NCBI GenBank assembly: GCA_050180235.1
Contig: JBFXEJ010000006.1
Coordinates: 47,176-111,175, forward strand
Origin: JAABRU01 sp050180235
GTDB taxonomy: Bacteria > Desulfobacterota > Desulfobacteria > Desulfobacterales > Desulfococcaceae
Length of the DNA stretch: 64,000 nucleotides
Reading direction: 5' to 3'
A program made the translations under genes and the position numbers. Under the pieces are notes generated by a model. That model saw only the letters and a program-made list of their open reading frames with translations. It had not been told where the DNA came from and ran no database searches. Shown here in pieces: positions 51,928 to 60,203 of this stretch; within the stretch, counting starts at the first letter, position 1; each line of letters starts with the position of its first letter.

Positions 51928-52290
51928 ATGGCAGACAGACCATCACATAACGAACTTTCCGGAAAACTGAAAGCTGCCGGGGAAGCGGTAAAAAACAGCA
52001 GAACCGCTGTTGTAAAAGGCATGGAAAAGGCTCTTGTCACCGATGCCCCTGACCTGGGATATGATATAAGAACGGAACTGTGCACCGTTCTTTCCGAACT
52101 GACAGCCCGGACAAAACCGGAAAATTATGCCGGAGGCAGACCGCCAAAAAAATCTTACAAGGGAGAGATAACCGGACAGGAACTCTTTGCCTTCAAAATC
52201 AGAATAAACCGTTTTGACAGCGATATTTATTACAAATTCACAATCTGGAACAATGACCTGTGGCTGACCTCTCTGCATGAAGACCGGTAA
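51928..52290 (+). CDS. Hypothetical protein, probable toxin-like partner of the zinc-finger gene
   Basis: A protein of 120 residues with an AAGG site. There are no known motifs; the N-terminal half is helical and lysine-rich, the C-terminal half ends in LFAFKIRINRFDSDIYYKFT and IWNNDLWLTSLHEDR, reminiscent of beta strands of small RelE-like folds. It is followed 11 bp later by a YgiT-like zinc-finger gene, and antitoxins of that family are normally preceded by their toxins. On this basis it is called a candidate toxin; sequence identity to MqsR is not evident. Confidence 0.5.
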   Translation: MADRPSHNELSGKLKAAGEAVKNSRTAVVKGMEKALVTDAPDLGYDIRTELCTVLSELTARTKPENYAGGRPPKKSYKGEITGQELFAFKIRINRFDSDIYYKFTIWNNDLWLTSLHEDR

Positions 52291-52301
52291 AGGAGGATAA
52301 T

Positions 52302-52583
52302 ATGAGCACATTTAAAAATGACTGCCCCAACGGGCACGGCACTATGCATCTGGTAAAAAAGACTGACACCATAAAATACAGAGGCATGGAAATCCCCTAT
52401 GCGGAAGAATGCTGGCAGTGTCCGGTATGCGGACTTGAGGCAAATACAGTGGAGCAGGCCGCAGCCATACAGGAGGCATTTCTGGCTTATCAAAACCGCA
52501 TGACAAATCCAGTCAGCCGGATTCTCCCGGAAAGAAATGCCACCGCAGGATTTCAGGCGGTTCCTGTCACGCCCGATTTCTGA
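52302..52583 (+). CDS. YgiT-type zinc-finger protein (antitoxin-like)
   Basis: A protein of 93 residues with a very strong AAAGGAGGA site. It has two CxxC-like pairs (CPNGHGTMH and CWQCPVCG), as in the zinc-binding N-terminal domain of YgiT/MqsA antitoxins. The C-terminal helix-turn-helix that full-length MqsA carries is short or absent (residues 55-93 only). It is probably a co-transcribed partner of the upstream gene. Confidence 0.7.
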   Translation: MSTFKNDCPNGHGTMHLVKKTDTIKYRGMEIPYAEECWQCPVCGLEANTVEQAAAIQEAFLAYQNRMTNPVSRILPERNATAGFQAVPVTPDF

Positions 52584-52621
52584 ATTATTCAAATCAGCTA
52601 TGAAATTACAATGGAGAACAT

Positions 52622-52834
52622 ATGATAACCAGTATAAAAAAATGGGGAAACAGTCTTGCGGTAAGAATCCCCCGGACATTCACAAATGAAATGAAGATCA
52701 AAGACGGTTCCCGTGTCAGTCTGGAATCTGCCAATGGAATGCTGTATCTTAAACCTGCAAAAAAATATTCTCTTGATGAACTTATTGAAAAAATTGATGA
52801 AAACAATCTTCATGCGGAAATCAGTACCGGGTAG
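52622..52834 (+). CDS. MazE-like AbrB antitoxin, C-terminally truncated, orphan
   Basis: A protein of 70 residues with a GGAGA site. ITSIKKWGNSLAVRIPRTF and IKDGSRVSLESANGMLYLKPA form the AbrB/MazE DNA-binding fold, and YSLDELIEKIDENNLHAEIS is the toxin-binding tail. The frame after the TAG reads PRGSEV and then another TAG, close to the ancestral end of MazE (G-PRGSEVW), so two codons have become stops. No MazF follows; a PIN module follows instead. Confidence 0.8.
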   Translation: MITSIKKWGNSLAVRIPRTFTNEMKIKDGSRVSLESANGMLYLKPAKKYSLDELIEKIDENNLHAEISTG

Positions 52835-52872
52835 CCCAGGGGAAGCGAAGTTTAGATCAGCTTGTATAACAT

Positions 52873-53271
52873 ATGAAAATTATAACAGATACAAATACAT
52901 TTTTGGCCGTTGTCCTAAATGAGCCTGAAAAATCGGAAATCATCAGACTGACAATGGGACATGATCTGATAGCACCGGTAATATTACCTTTTGAAATAGG
53001 TAATGCCTTATCCGCAATGCTGAAAAGGCGGAGAATCAATTCCGATGAAATTCTCAGTGCATGGGATGCTGTTCAGACAATTCCGGTTGAACTGAAAAAT
53101 ATTGATGTAAGAAAGGCGTTGAAAATAGCTGCTCAATTCAATATTTATGCTTATGATGCGTATTTTCTGGAATGTGCCGCTGCCTTACAACTCCCTCTGC
53201 TTTCCCTTGACAAACGTATCTGTGCGGCAGCACAAAAACTGAAAATCCGAACTTTGGATATAATCATATGA
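52873..53271 (+). CDS. VapC-like PIN-domain toxin
   Basis: A protein of 132 residues. PIN acidic residues are seen in KIITDTNTFLAVVLNEPE, PFEIGNALSAMLKRRR and YAYDAYFLECAAALQLPLLSLDKRI, giving the DxxE-DxxxxD pattern of VapC. It precedes its antitoxin, the reverse of the common order, with an ATGA overlap. Confidence 0.9.
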   Translation: MKIITDTNTFLAVVLNEPEKSEIIRLTMGHDLIAPVILPFEIGNALSAMLKRRRINSDEILSAWDAVQTIPVELKNIDVRKALKIAAQFNIYAYDAYFLECAAALQLPLLSLDKRICAAAQKLKIRTLDIII

Positions 53272-53510
53272 AATCATATACATATTCAGAAGCACGTCAG
53301 AAACTTTCCGAAATCCTTGATCTTGCACGTTCTGAGGAAGTCATTATCAAACGGAGAAGAGGAGAATCATTTATCATCAAGTACAAATATTTACCAAAAT
53401 CCCCGTTTGATGTTGCCGGTATCAGAACAAAGGCAACCACAGGGGATATTCTTGACGCTGTAAGAGAATCCCGATCAGGAGAATCCGAACATTCATTTGG
53501 AGCAGATTAA
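53268..53510 (+). CDS. Phd/YefM-like antitoxin of the VapC module
   Basis: A protein of 80 residues. The start KSYTYSEARQKLSEILDLAR, VIIKRRRGESFIIKYK is characteristic of Phd/YefM antitoxins. It ends 98 bp before purF, and its 3' end lies within the possible leader of purF. Confidence 0.85.
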   Translation: MKSYTYSEARQKLSEILDLARSEEVIIKRRRGESFIIKYKYLPKSPFDVAGIRTKATTGDILDAVRESRSGESEHSFGAD

Positions 53511-53607
53511 CTCACAGGATCAAATATGTCAGATGATGAAAATCAGCCAATCCGGCGGAATTTCACTGGCCGCCAAAACCAATCTTCACAGGCAGGACAA
53601 ATACAAA

Positions 53608-55011
53608 ATGACAGATGACAAACCACGCGAAGCGTGCGGATTATTCGGCATTCACGGACACCCTGATGCCGCGCGGCTGACCTATTTCGGCCTGTACGCG
53701 CTGCAGCACCGGGGACAGGAAAGCGCGGGCATTGCAGCCGCAGAGGGCAAAACCATCTTATCTCACAAGGGAATGGGACTGGTGGCTGATGTGTTTGAAA
53801 AAACCCATTTTGAGGAACTGCACGGCACAAGTGCGGTGGGTCATGTGCGCTATTCCACCACAGGCAGTTCCATTCTTTCCAATGCACAGCCCTTTGTGGT
53901 TCACCACAGGCAGAAATCCTACGCGGTGGCACACAACGGAAACCTGGTCAACGCGCATATCCTGAAATCAGAACTGGAGGAGGGCGGGTCCATTTTTCAG
54001 ACCACAATGGACAGCGAGGTTTTTCTCCACTTCTTTGTCAGCAATCTGAAATACGGATTTGAGCAGGCCCTCAGTTATACGGTTTCCCGGCTGAAAGGTG
54101 CGTTTTCCTTTATTCTCCTCACCAGCAGGGGGGAGCTCATCGGCATCAAGGACCCCAACGGTTTCCGGCCACTGTGTCTGGGAAAACTCAACGGACGCTA
54201 TGTGCTGGCCTCAGAATCCTGCGCGCTGGATCTGGTGGAGGCTGAACTGATTCGGGAACTGGATCCGGGCGAGATCGTTATTATCAATGAAAACGGCATC
54301 AAAAGCCTGCGAAGCCCGACACCCAAAAACTGCAGTTTCTGCATTTTTGAATTTATCTATTTTGCCAGACCGGACAGCACCATTTCCGGACTGAATGTCT
54401 ATGAAATCCGCAAGGCACACGGCAGGCGGCTGGCTCAGGAATCCCCTGTGGATGCTGACCTGGTCATGCCTTTTCCGGATTCCGGCAACTATGCGGCCAT
54501 CGGTTATTCCGAGGCATCCGGCATTCCCTTTGAAATGGCAATGATCCGCAACCATTATGTGGGCCGCACCTTTATCCAGCCCAGTCAGAGCATGCGGGAT
54601 TTCGGAGTGCGTGTCAAACTCAATCCCGTGAAAAGTCTGCTAAAAGGAAAAGACATCATTATTATTGAGGATTCCATTATCCGGGGAACAACGGTCCGAA
54701 CCCGTGTCAAGGCGCTGCGGGAAATCGGAGTAAAACGCATTCACATGCGTGTCAGCGGCCCGCCCCACCGTTTTCCCTGCCATTACGGCATTGATTTTTC
54801 AACAAAAGGGGAACTGATCGCAGCCAGCAAATCGGTTCAGGAACTCAGTGATTATCTGGGACTGGACAGCCTGTATTACCTGAGCCTGAAGGGACTGCTG
54901 GATGCCACCGGCATGAAAAATCCGGAAAACCATTTCTGCAAGGCATGTTTTGACGGATGCTATCCTGTGCATTTTGATGAAAATATCGGCAAATCCTGCC
55001 TTGAAACCTGA
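53608..55011 (+). CDS. purF: Amidophosphoribosyltransferase
   Basis: A protein of 467 residues. The start at 53608 (MTDDKPREACGLFGI) gives a short propeptide before the catalytic cysteine C10, as in the B. subtilis-type enzyme; longer in-frame starts would bury it. The glutaminase N-terminal half has GLQHRGQESAGIA and VGHVRYSTTGSS. The PRTase half has IIIEDSIIRGTTVRTRV, the PRPP loop. Cysteines in PKNCSFCIFE, FPCHYGID and HFCKACFDGC match those holding the 4Fe-4S cluster of that enzyme class. It catalyses the first committed step of purine synthesis. It is separated from purL/purQ by 19 kb. Confidence 0.95.
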   Translation: MTDDKPREACGLFGIHGHPDAARLTYFGLYALQHRGQESAGIAAAEGKTILSHKGMGLVADVFEKTHFEELHGTSAVGHVRYSTTGSSILSNAQPFVVHHRQKSYAVAHNGNLVNAHILKSELEEGGSIFQTTMDSEVFLHFFVSNLKYGFEQALSYTVSRLKGAFSFILLTSRGELIGIKDPNGFRPLCLGKLNGRYVLASESCALDLVEAELIRELDPGEIVIINENGIKSLRSPTPKNCSFCIFEFIYFARPDSTISGLNVYEIRKAHGRRLAQESPVDADLVMPFPDSGNYAAIGYSEASGIPFEMAMIRNHYVGRTFIQPSQSMRDFGVRVKLNPVKSLLKGKDIIIIEDSIIRGTTVRTRVKALREIGVKRIHMRVSGPPHRFPCHYGIDFSTKGELIAASKSVQELSDYLGLDSLYYLSLKGLLDATGMKNPENHFCKACFDGCYPVHFDENIGKSCLET

Positions 55012-55030
55012 TAATACAGATGAGATATTC

Positions 55031-56035
55031 ATGAATATCCGACAGACCGTATCTTTTTCCAAAGATGCCACCAATATTTTTTTTCATATCCTCACCCGGT
55101 GCAATCTGCGCTGCATACACTGCTATATCAATCCGGATCAGCATGGAGATGAAATTCTGCCCCTGCCGGTCATTGAAAAATGGCTGGACGCGTTTTCTGA
55201 CAGAGCAGCACAGGCCAATGTCATTTTTCTGGGGGGCGAACCCACTCTGCATCCGGATCTGGCCGGAGCCATCCGAAAGGCACGGAAAATGGGTGTCAAA
55301 TCCGTGACAGTGGATACCAACGGTTATCTTTTCCACGATATTCTGGAAAAAGTCAGCCCGCAGGAAGTGGATTATTTCAGTTTCAGTCTGGATGGCCCTG
55401 ATCCCCAAACCAATGATCCCATCCGGGGAAAAGGCGTTTTTGAGATCTGCACTGCGGGCATCCGCAAAGCCATTGCCAAAGGATTTGGCGCGAGCCTGAT
55501 TTACACGGTAAGCAGTCTCAATATCCGGGAACTGGAGAAAATGCCCGCTCTGATAGCGGATCTGGGCATTTCCCGCTTTTTCATTCAGGTTATCGGGATT
55601 CGGGGAAAATCTGCCAAAAAGGAAAATTCTCTGCAACTGTCTGCGGAACAATGGCGCAGCATTGTGCCCCCGGTTGCGGAAAAGGCTGCGGAACTGGGTA
55701 TTGCTGTGACCTTTCCCAAAGTTTTTCTGGATGAAAATGAAATATTTGAATGTGCAGGCCTGTGCGCGGACAATTATTTCATTTTTCCCAACGGCAGGGT
55801 CTACCGCTGTCCTTTGTGTGAGGATTTTCCCCTTCACGCGATGATCTTTGCAGAAGATCGCCTGAGAGAAATGCCCAGGCTGAACGAGAGCGATTTTTTT
55901 CACCTGAATATTCCCGAAGGCTGTGTCATGAACAGGCTCATCCAGCCGGACAATCTTCATTATCTGCCGGACGGAAAACCCGAATTCCGGGTGGCCTGCT
56001 GCATGCTGAAAGAGGAGGTCCGGACATGTGTATGA
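55031..56035 (+). CDS. Radical SAM protein of unknown substrate
   Basis: A protein of 334 residues from MNIRQTVSFSKDATN, 20 bp after purF. The cluster motif is CNLRCIHC (CxxxCxxC with Y), then FLGGEPTLHPDL, VDTNGYL and FSFSLDGPDPQTNDPIRGKG, as in the heme- and peptide-modifying branch of radical SAM enzymes. The C-terminal half has CAGLCADNYFIFPNGRVYRCPLCEDFP, a SPASM-like auxiliary cluster region with CxxxC-C-C. The substrate is unknown. It is probably co-transcribed with purF. Confidence 0.85.
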   Translation: MNIRQTVSFSKDATNIFFHILTRCNLRCIHCYINPDQHGDEILPLPVIEKWLDAFSDRAAQANVIFLGGEPTLHPDLAGAIRKARKMGVKSVTVDTNGYLFHDILEKVSPQEVDYFSFSLDGPDPQTNDPIRGKGVFEICTAGIRKAIAKGFGASLIYTVSSLNIRELEKMPALIADLGISRFFIQVIGIRGKSAKKENSLQLSAEQWRSIVPPVAEKAAELGIAVTFPKVFLDENEIFECAGLCADNYFIFPNGRVYRCPLCEDFPLHAMIFAEDRLREMPRLNESDFFHLNIPEGCVMNRLIQPDNLHYLPDGKPEFRVACCMLKEEVRTCV

Positions 56036-56117
56036 TTTCAGATTGACATTCTCCTCTGCTTCTGTTAAAATAATCAGTTTTTTTAAGCTGATATTTAACA
56101 CAATAAAAACGGACATT

Positions 56118-56399
56118 ATGAACGACAGACCTGATCCGCTTTCAAGGAATGTGGAAATCATCAACAAACTGGGGCTTCATGCCAGATCCGCCTCGAAAAT
56201 TGCCCTGCTTGCCCAGAAGGCAAAATCGGATGTGCAGATCATCAGAAACCGTGAATCCGTGGATGCCAAAAGCATTATTGACATGCTCACACTGGCCTGT
56301 GCCAAAGGAGCAAACATTACTGTACGGGTGAATTCTGAATCGGATATTGAAGTTCTCAATGAGATTGTGTCGCTTGTGGAAGACGGGTTCGGAGAATAG
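56118..56399 (+). CDS. ptsH: Phosphocarrier protein HPr
   Basis: A protein of 93 residues. The start at 56118 (MNDRPDPLSRN) is preferred because upstream ATG frames lack HPr sequence. The phosphohistidine lies in INKLGLHARSASKIALLA, and the regulatory serine region reads ESVDAKSIIDMLTLA (the family has KSIM-like sequence). It receives phosphate from the next gene product. The four bases to ptsI and their parallel strand indicate one operon. No sugar permeases are nearby, so the pair may serve a regulatory phosphorelay. Confidence 0.95.
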   Translation: MNDRPDPLSRNVEIINKLGLHARSASKIALLAQKAKSDVQIIRNRESVDAKSIIDMLTLACAKGANITVRVNSESDIEVLNEIVSLVEDGFGE

Positions 56400-56402
56400 T
56401 TA

Positions 56403-58169
56403 ATGGCAGATAAGGAAAACAGGGAAATTGTACTCAAAGGCATTGCCGCAGCTCCGGGTATCTGTATCGGCAAGGCCTATCTGGTGTACAGGGAAGGGGT
56501 CAATGTCATCCGGCAGTACCATATCTCGGATGCTGAGCTGGAGGATGAAAAAAAACGCTTTAAAACGGCCGTAAAAAAATCCACAGAAGAGCTTAGAGGG
56601 ATTATTGAGGATACACCGGAAGATTTCAGGGAGCATGCAGCGATTCTGGAAACCCATGTGGCCCTTCTCAGGGACAAAATGCTTTACGGCAAGGCCATTG
56701 AGCAGATTGAAACCGAAAAAATCAATGCTGAATGGGCACTGAGAAATGTGATTTCAGATCTCAAAGCCAAGTTCAGCAAAATGACTGATCCCTATTTCCG
56801 GGAACGCTCGGCCGACATTGTCCATGTTTCAGACCGGATCATGCGCAATCTGACCGGAAAGGAACATGTCAATATCAGGGCCATTGACAAACGCGTGATT
56901 CTGGTGGCAACCGATCTTTCCCCTGCTGAAACCAGTCAGATACAACTGGAGCGGATCAAGGGTTTTGTCACCGAGGGCGGGGGAATGACATCCCACACAG
57001 GCATCATTGCCAGAACCCTTCAGATTCCCGCGGTTCTGGGGATAAACAATGCCACAGGCATTATCCGCAATGATGAAATAATTGTGGTTGACGGAACAGA
57101 CGGAACCCTTATTGTCAATCCCAGCGATTACACCCTGGTGGAATACGAGGAGCGCAAGAGCCGGTATGAGCGGCAGAAGGCCATGATTACACGGGCCAGT
57201 CAGTTGTCTGCCGATACAAAAGACGGTGTGACTGTTCAGGTCATGGGAAATATAGAACTGCCTGAGGAAGTCTTTCTGGTAAGGGATCACGGCGGAAACG
57301 GCATCGGACTTTACCGCACTGAATTTCAGTACATGAACCGTTCCGGGTTCCCGGCCGAGGATGAACTGTTTGACAAATACCGGGATGTGGTGGAAATCAT
57401 GGCTCCCCATCCGGTGACTATCCGCACTTTGGATATCAACGGAGACAAGACCGCATCCTATACAGGAACCTTTGATGAGGCCAATCCTGCAATGGGACTG
57501 CGCGCGATACGTTACTGTCTGACCCGGCCTGATATTTTCAAAACACAGCTAAAAGCCATTATGCGCGCTGCCGCGTTTGGCAATGTCCGCATTCTTTTTC
57601 CCATGATTTCAGGACGCAGTGAGGTGCTGGAAGCCAAAAAAATGATGAGTCAGGCTGCAGACTGCCTGGCAGAGGAAGGGAAGACGTTCCGTGCCGATAT
57701 TGAAACCGGCATTATGGTTGAAGTGCCGTCGGCTGCGGTGACAGCAGATATTTTGGCAGAAGATGCGGACTTTTTCAGCATCGGCACCAATGATCTGATT
57801 CAGTATACCCTGGCCATTGACCGGGGAAACCGTTATGTTTCCCATCTGTACCAGCCTCTTCATCCCGCAGTCCTGCGCCTGATCCGGAAGGTCACGGATG
57901 CCGCGCTGAAAAAGGGAATCCGGGTGTCCATGTGCGGAGAAATGGCAGGCGATCCGGCTTACATACCGGTACTGCTGGGAATGGGCATAACGGAATTTAG
58001 CATGACACCACAGTCAATTCCCGCAGTGAAAAACGCCATCCGTCTGCTGCATATGGGGGAAACAGCGGATTTTGCCAAAAAAATTCTCTGCAAAACAACA
58101 GACAGCGAGGCTGAAGCCTTTTTAAAAGAAACTTACGGACATATTGCCGAACAGATATGGATGGGCTGA
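56403..58169 (+). CDS. ptsI: Phosphoenolpyruvate-protein phosphotransferase (enzyme I)
   Basis: A protein of 588 residues. The N-terminal part has LKGIAAAPGICIGKAYL; the phosphohistidine is in GGGMTSHTGIIARTLQIPAVLG; the PEP-binding barrel has GIGLYRTEFQYMNR, NPAMGLRAIRYCL, GIMVEVPSAAVTADIL, FFSIGTNDLIQYTLAIDRGN and VSMCGEMAGDPAYIPVLLG. All catalytic positions are intact. It takes phosphate from PEP and gives it to HPr. Confidence 0.97.
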   Translation: MADKENREIVLKGIAAAPGICIGKAYLVYREGVNVIRQYHISDAELEDEKKRFKTAVKKSTEELRGIIEDTPEDFREHAAILETHVALLRDKMLYGKAIEQIETEKINAEWALRNVISDLKAKFSKMTDPYFRERSADIVHVSDRIMRNLTGKEHVNIRAIDKRVILVATDLSPAETSQIQLERIKGFVTEGGGMTSHTGIIARTLQIPAVLGINNATGIIRNDEIIVVDGTDGTLIVNPSDYTLVEYEERKSRYERQKAMITRASQLSADTKDGVTVQVMGNIELPEEVFLVRDHGGNGIGLYRTEFQYMNRSGFPAEDELFDKYRDVVEIMAPHPVTIRTLDINGDKTASYTGTFDEANPAMGLRAIRYCLTRPDIFKTQLKAIMRAAAFGNVRILFPMISGRSEVLEAKKMMSQAADCLAEEGKTFRADIETGIMVEVPSAAVTADILAEDADFFSIGTNDLIQYTLAIDRGNRYVSHLYQPLHPAVLRLIRKVTDAALKKGIRVSMCGEMAGDPAYIPVLLGMGITEFSMTPQSIPAVKNAIRLLHMGETADFAKKILCKTTDSEAEAFLKETYGHIAEQIWMG

Positions 58170-58196
58170 CACCGGAAAGCCGCTCAGCACCAAAAG

Positions 58197-58667
58197 GTGA
58201 ACAAATTGGAAAAAAAAGGCATAAAACTCATAACAGACAACCGCAAGGCCCGTTTCAACTATACCATTGAAGAAAAATTCGAAGTCGGTATGGTGCTTAA
58301 AGGCACAGAGGTGAAATCCCTGCGCGAGGGCCGGGCAAATCTCAAGGACGCGTATGCCAAAGTCGTGAACGGGGAAATTTTCGTGTATCAGATGAATATC
58401 AATCCCTATCCCTTTGCCTATTACGGCAATCACGATCCGGAACGTCCCCGCAAACTGCTTTTGCATAAGCATGAAATCAGACGCCTGATCGGGAAAATCA
58501 CGGAAAAGGGATACTCCCTGATTCCCCTGAATGTGTATTTCAAAGACGGCAAAGTCAAAATGACTTTGTCCATGGCAAAAGGAAAGCGTCAGTATGACAA
58601 ACGGGAAACCATCCGCAAACGGGACGGGCAGCGGGATCTGGATCGGGCACGGAAAGAGGGTTACTGA
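58197..58667 (+). CDS. smpB: tmRNA-binding protein SmpB
   Basis: A protein of 156 residues if the GTG at 58197 is used. A TTG at 58206 (start MEKKGIKLITDNRKA) has an ideal AAGGTGA site five bases upstream that itself contains that GTG, so the TTG could be the true start. Family motifs include YTIEEKFEVGMVLKGTEVKSLREG, NLKDAYAKVVNGEIF, RPRKLLLHKHEIRRLIG and the C-terminal basic tail AKGKRQYDKRETIRKRD, which inserts into the ribosomal mRNA channel. It carries tmRNA to stalled ribosomes. The ssrA gene is not visible in the window. Confidence 0.95.
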   Translation: MNKLEKKGIKLITDNRKARFNYTIEEKFEVGMVLKGTEVKSLREGRANLKDAYAKVVNGEIFVYQMNINPYPFAYYGNHDPERPRKLLLHKHEIRRLIGKITEKGYSLIPLNVYFKDGKVKMTLSMAKGKRQYDKRETIRKRDGQRDLDRARKEGY

Positions 58668-58811
58668 GAAAAGATTCTGACTTTTTTCTTGAAATTCTGC
58701 CAAAGATGAATTATACAGACACGCAGACATAGAACTTCCGGCAGAGTGCAAAAACTGTATTTTCAGAATTCCGGAAAATATCTGAAACCGGTTTCATGAT
58801 GTAAAGGCGGA

Positions 58812-58834
58812 GTCCCAAACTGAAAGTTTGGGAC
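58812..58834. repeat. Perfect short hairpin GTCCCAAACT/AGTTTGGGAC
   Basis: GTCCCAAACT and AGTTTGGGAC pair around GAA. Located in the gap after smpB, it could act as the terminator of the ptsHI-smpB block. Confidence 0.6.
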
Positions 58835-58842
58835 ACTCAGGG

Positions 58843-58938
58843 CCGGAGGAGTGCAAAAATTAAGCGTAGCGGTTTTTTGCACAGCCGGAACTTCGGAAAA
58901 ACTGACCATATTGGATCAAACCAATGGAGAATCGGTAT
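58843..58938. repeat. ~96-bp repeat with GTGCAAAAA/TTTTTTGCAC hairpin, copy 2
   Basis: CCGGAGGAGTGCAAAAATTA at the start and ATTGGATCAAACCAATGGAG near the end. It is the same element as at 12533-12628 in the same orientation. Confidence 0.8.
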
Positions 58939-58987
58939 TACTGCCGGAATTGCTGAAACCGGATTCACTGTGCAGGATTTCATTATA

Positions 58988-60096
58988 GTCATTTCCCTAA
59001 CTTTTGTCCTTTATAAAAACGGTTTTCCATTTTTCTGAACAGGACATTTTACGTTCTTTGACAATTTTGAGGGCAATATCGGGAATTTTCGGTATGGCAT
59101 CATCAAAATTCCGGAATTTCGCTGTTTCCTTTTTTGTGTCTTTCCAAAGATATTCAATCGGATTCAGATCTGGCGAATATTTCGGCATCGGTATAAGGTG
59201 CAGTTTTAACAGTGATGCTTCCTCTTTCACAGCCGCGGCAGTGTGGATACGGGCGTTGTCAGGTACAATGCCGATGGGTTTTTCCGGATTTTTTTCTCTG
59301 ATTTTTCTGAGAAAACTGATCATATCCTCTTTTTTGCATGAACCGGAGGCAATGACAGTGTCCCCACACCCCGGTCCGGCAAAACCGGAAAGTTTCACAC
59401 ACCTTTTTTCTGATGACGGTGTATAAACTGTCTGAGGGGTGTTCAGAACCCTCCGGGCTGCCGGATTGTGTGCGACTGCGGATTCGTCCGGCCATCCGGC
59501 AGTCATATCTCCGTCTGCCTGCTCCGCAGCGTGCCTGATGTTTTTTTTCAGAATGGGTTCCGCATCCGGCGGACGTCTGCTGTTTTTTTAAACGGTTTGC
59601 CGTACGGAACTCTGTATTTCCCGCAAATCTGCTTCCGAATCCCGCTGTAACTGATGCCGTATTTCTCCCCAATGTGTTTCATCACATCCTTAATATCCAT
59701 GCCCCTGTTTTCTGTAAAAATGACGGTTTCCTCCCACTGTTCCGGGGCAGGAAGAGGTTCGGGACCTCCCGAAAACCGGCGAAACATATTTCCGTATCCT
59801 CCGTCATTCCACATTTTCAGCCACCTTCTGACTGCCCGGGATGAAACCCCGGTGATTTTCCAGACTTCGGGTGTGCTTTTTCCTTCATAAAGATGAATGA
59901 CCGCGAGGAGACGGGTTCTGACATGACCGCTTTTTTCCTTACGGTAAAGCTCCCTGAGACATTCCCCGGCCATATGTTTTTTCACAGTCGGATGTGAGGG
60001 CATTGCATTCTCCTGTTCAGACGGAATCAGTTAATATCTCTGCAGACTGTATTATAACTGTAAATATTTTTAAAGAACAAAAGTTAGAAAAAAGAC
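58988..60096 (-). mobile_element. IS630-family insertion sequence
   Basis: Inverted ends GTCATTTCCCTAACTTTTGT at 58988 and the reverse complement of GTCTTTTTTCTAACTTTTGT at 60096 enclose 1,109 bp. TA dinucleotides flank both ends (58986-58987 and 60097-60098), the TA duplication expected of IS630/Tc1-type elements. The transposase reads on the minus strand and its stop codon lies in the left end. It separates the smpB region from the repeat and tRNA next to the prophage. Confidence 0.85.
58997..60003 (-). CDS. IS630-family transposase, two frames joined by a -1 shift
   Basis: The first frame (60003-59548, MPSHPTVKKHMAG...) has the helix-turn-helix GKSTPEVWKITGVSSRAVRR and ends in KPFKKTADVRR. 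The second frame (ending at 58997) contains PDNARIHTAA, IPMPKYSPDLNPIEYLW and SEKWKTVFIKDKS, the DDE catalytic C-terminus. Reading through a run of seven A (CCGTTTAAAAAAACAGC) with a -1 slip gives a continuous protein KKNSRRPPDAEPILKKNI. This may be programmed frameshifting, as in many IS elements, or simple decay by one base. Confidence 0.75.
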
Positions 60097-60111
60097 TATA
60101 TACACAAAAAT

Positions 60112-60188
60112 GGTAGCGGGTCAAACCGGCTGATGATGCGGAAAAAACTCTCCCCTCCCCTGACCCCTCCCGCTGATTTGACCCTCTA
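60112..60188. repeat. Short relative of the TGGGTCAAA repeat
   Basis: GGGTCAAACCGGCTGATGAT and the next 12 bases GCGGAAAAAACT match 39295 onward, and the end GATTTGACCCTCTATA matches the other end. The middle is deleted compared with 39289-39446. Confidence 0.7.
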
Positions 60189-60203
60189 TACACAAAAACA
60201 AAT

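Noticed and set aside
59259..59672. A third frame in the IS630 element as the transposase join
   Set aside because: That frame has no transposase residues; the real second half lies in the other frame reached by a -1 slip at the seven-A run.
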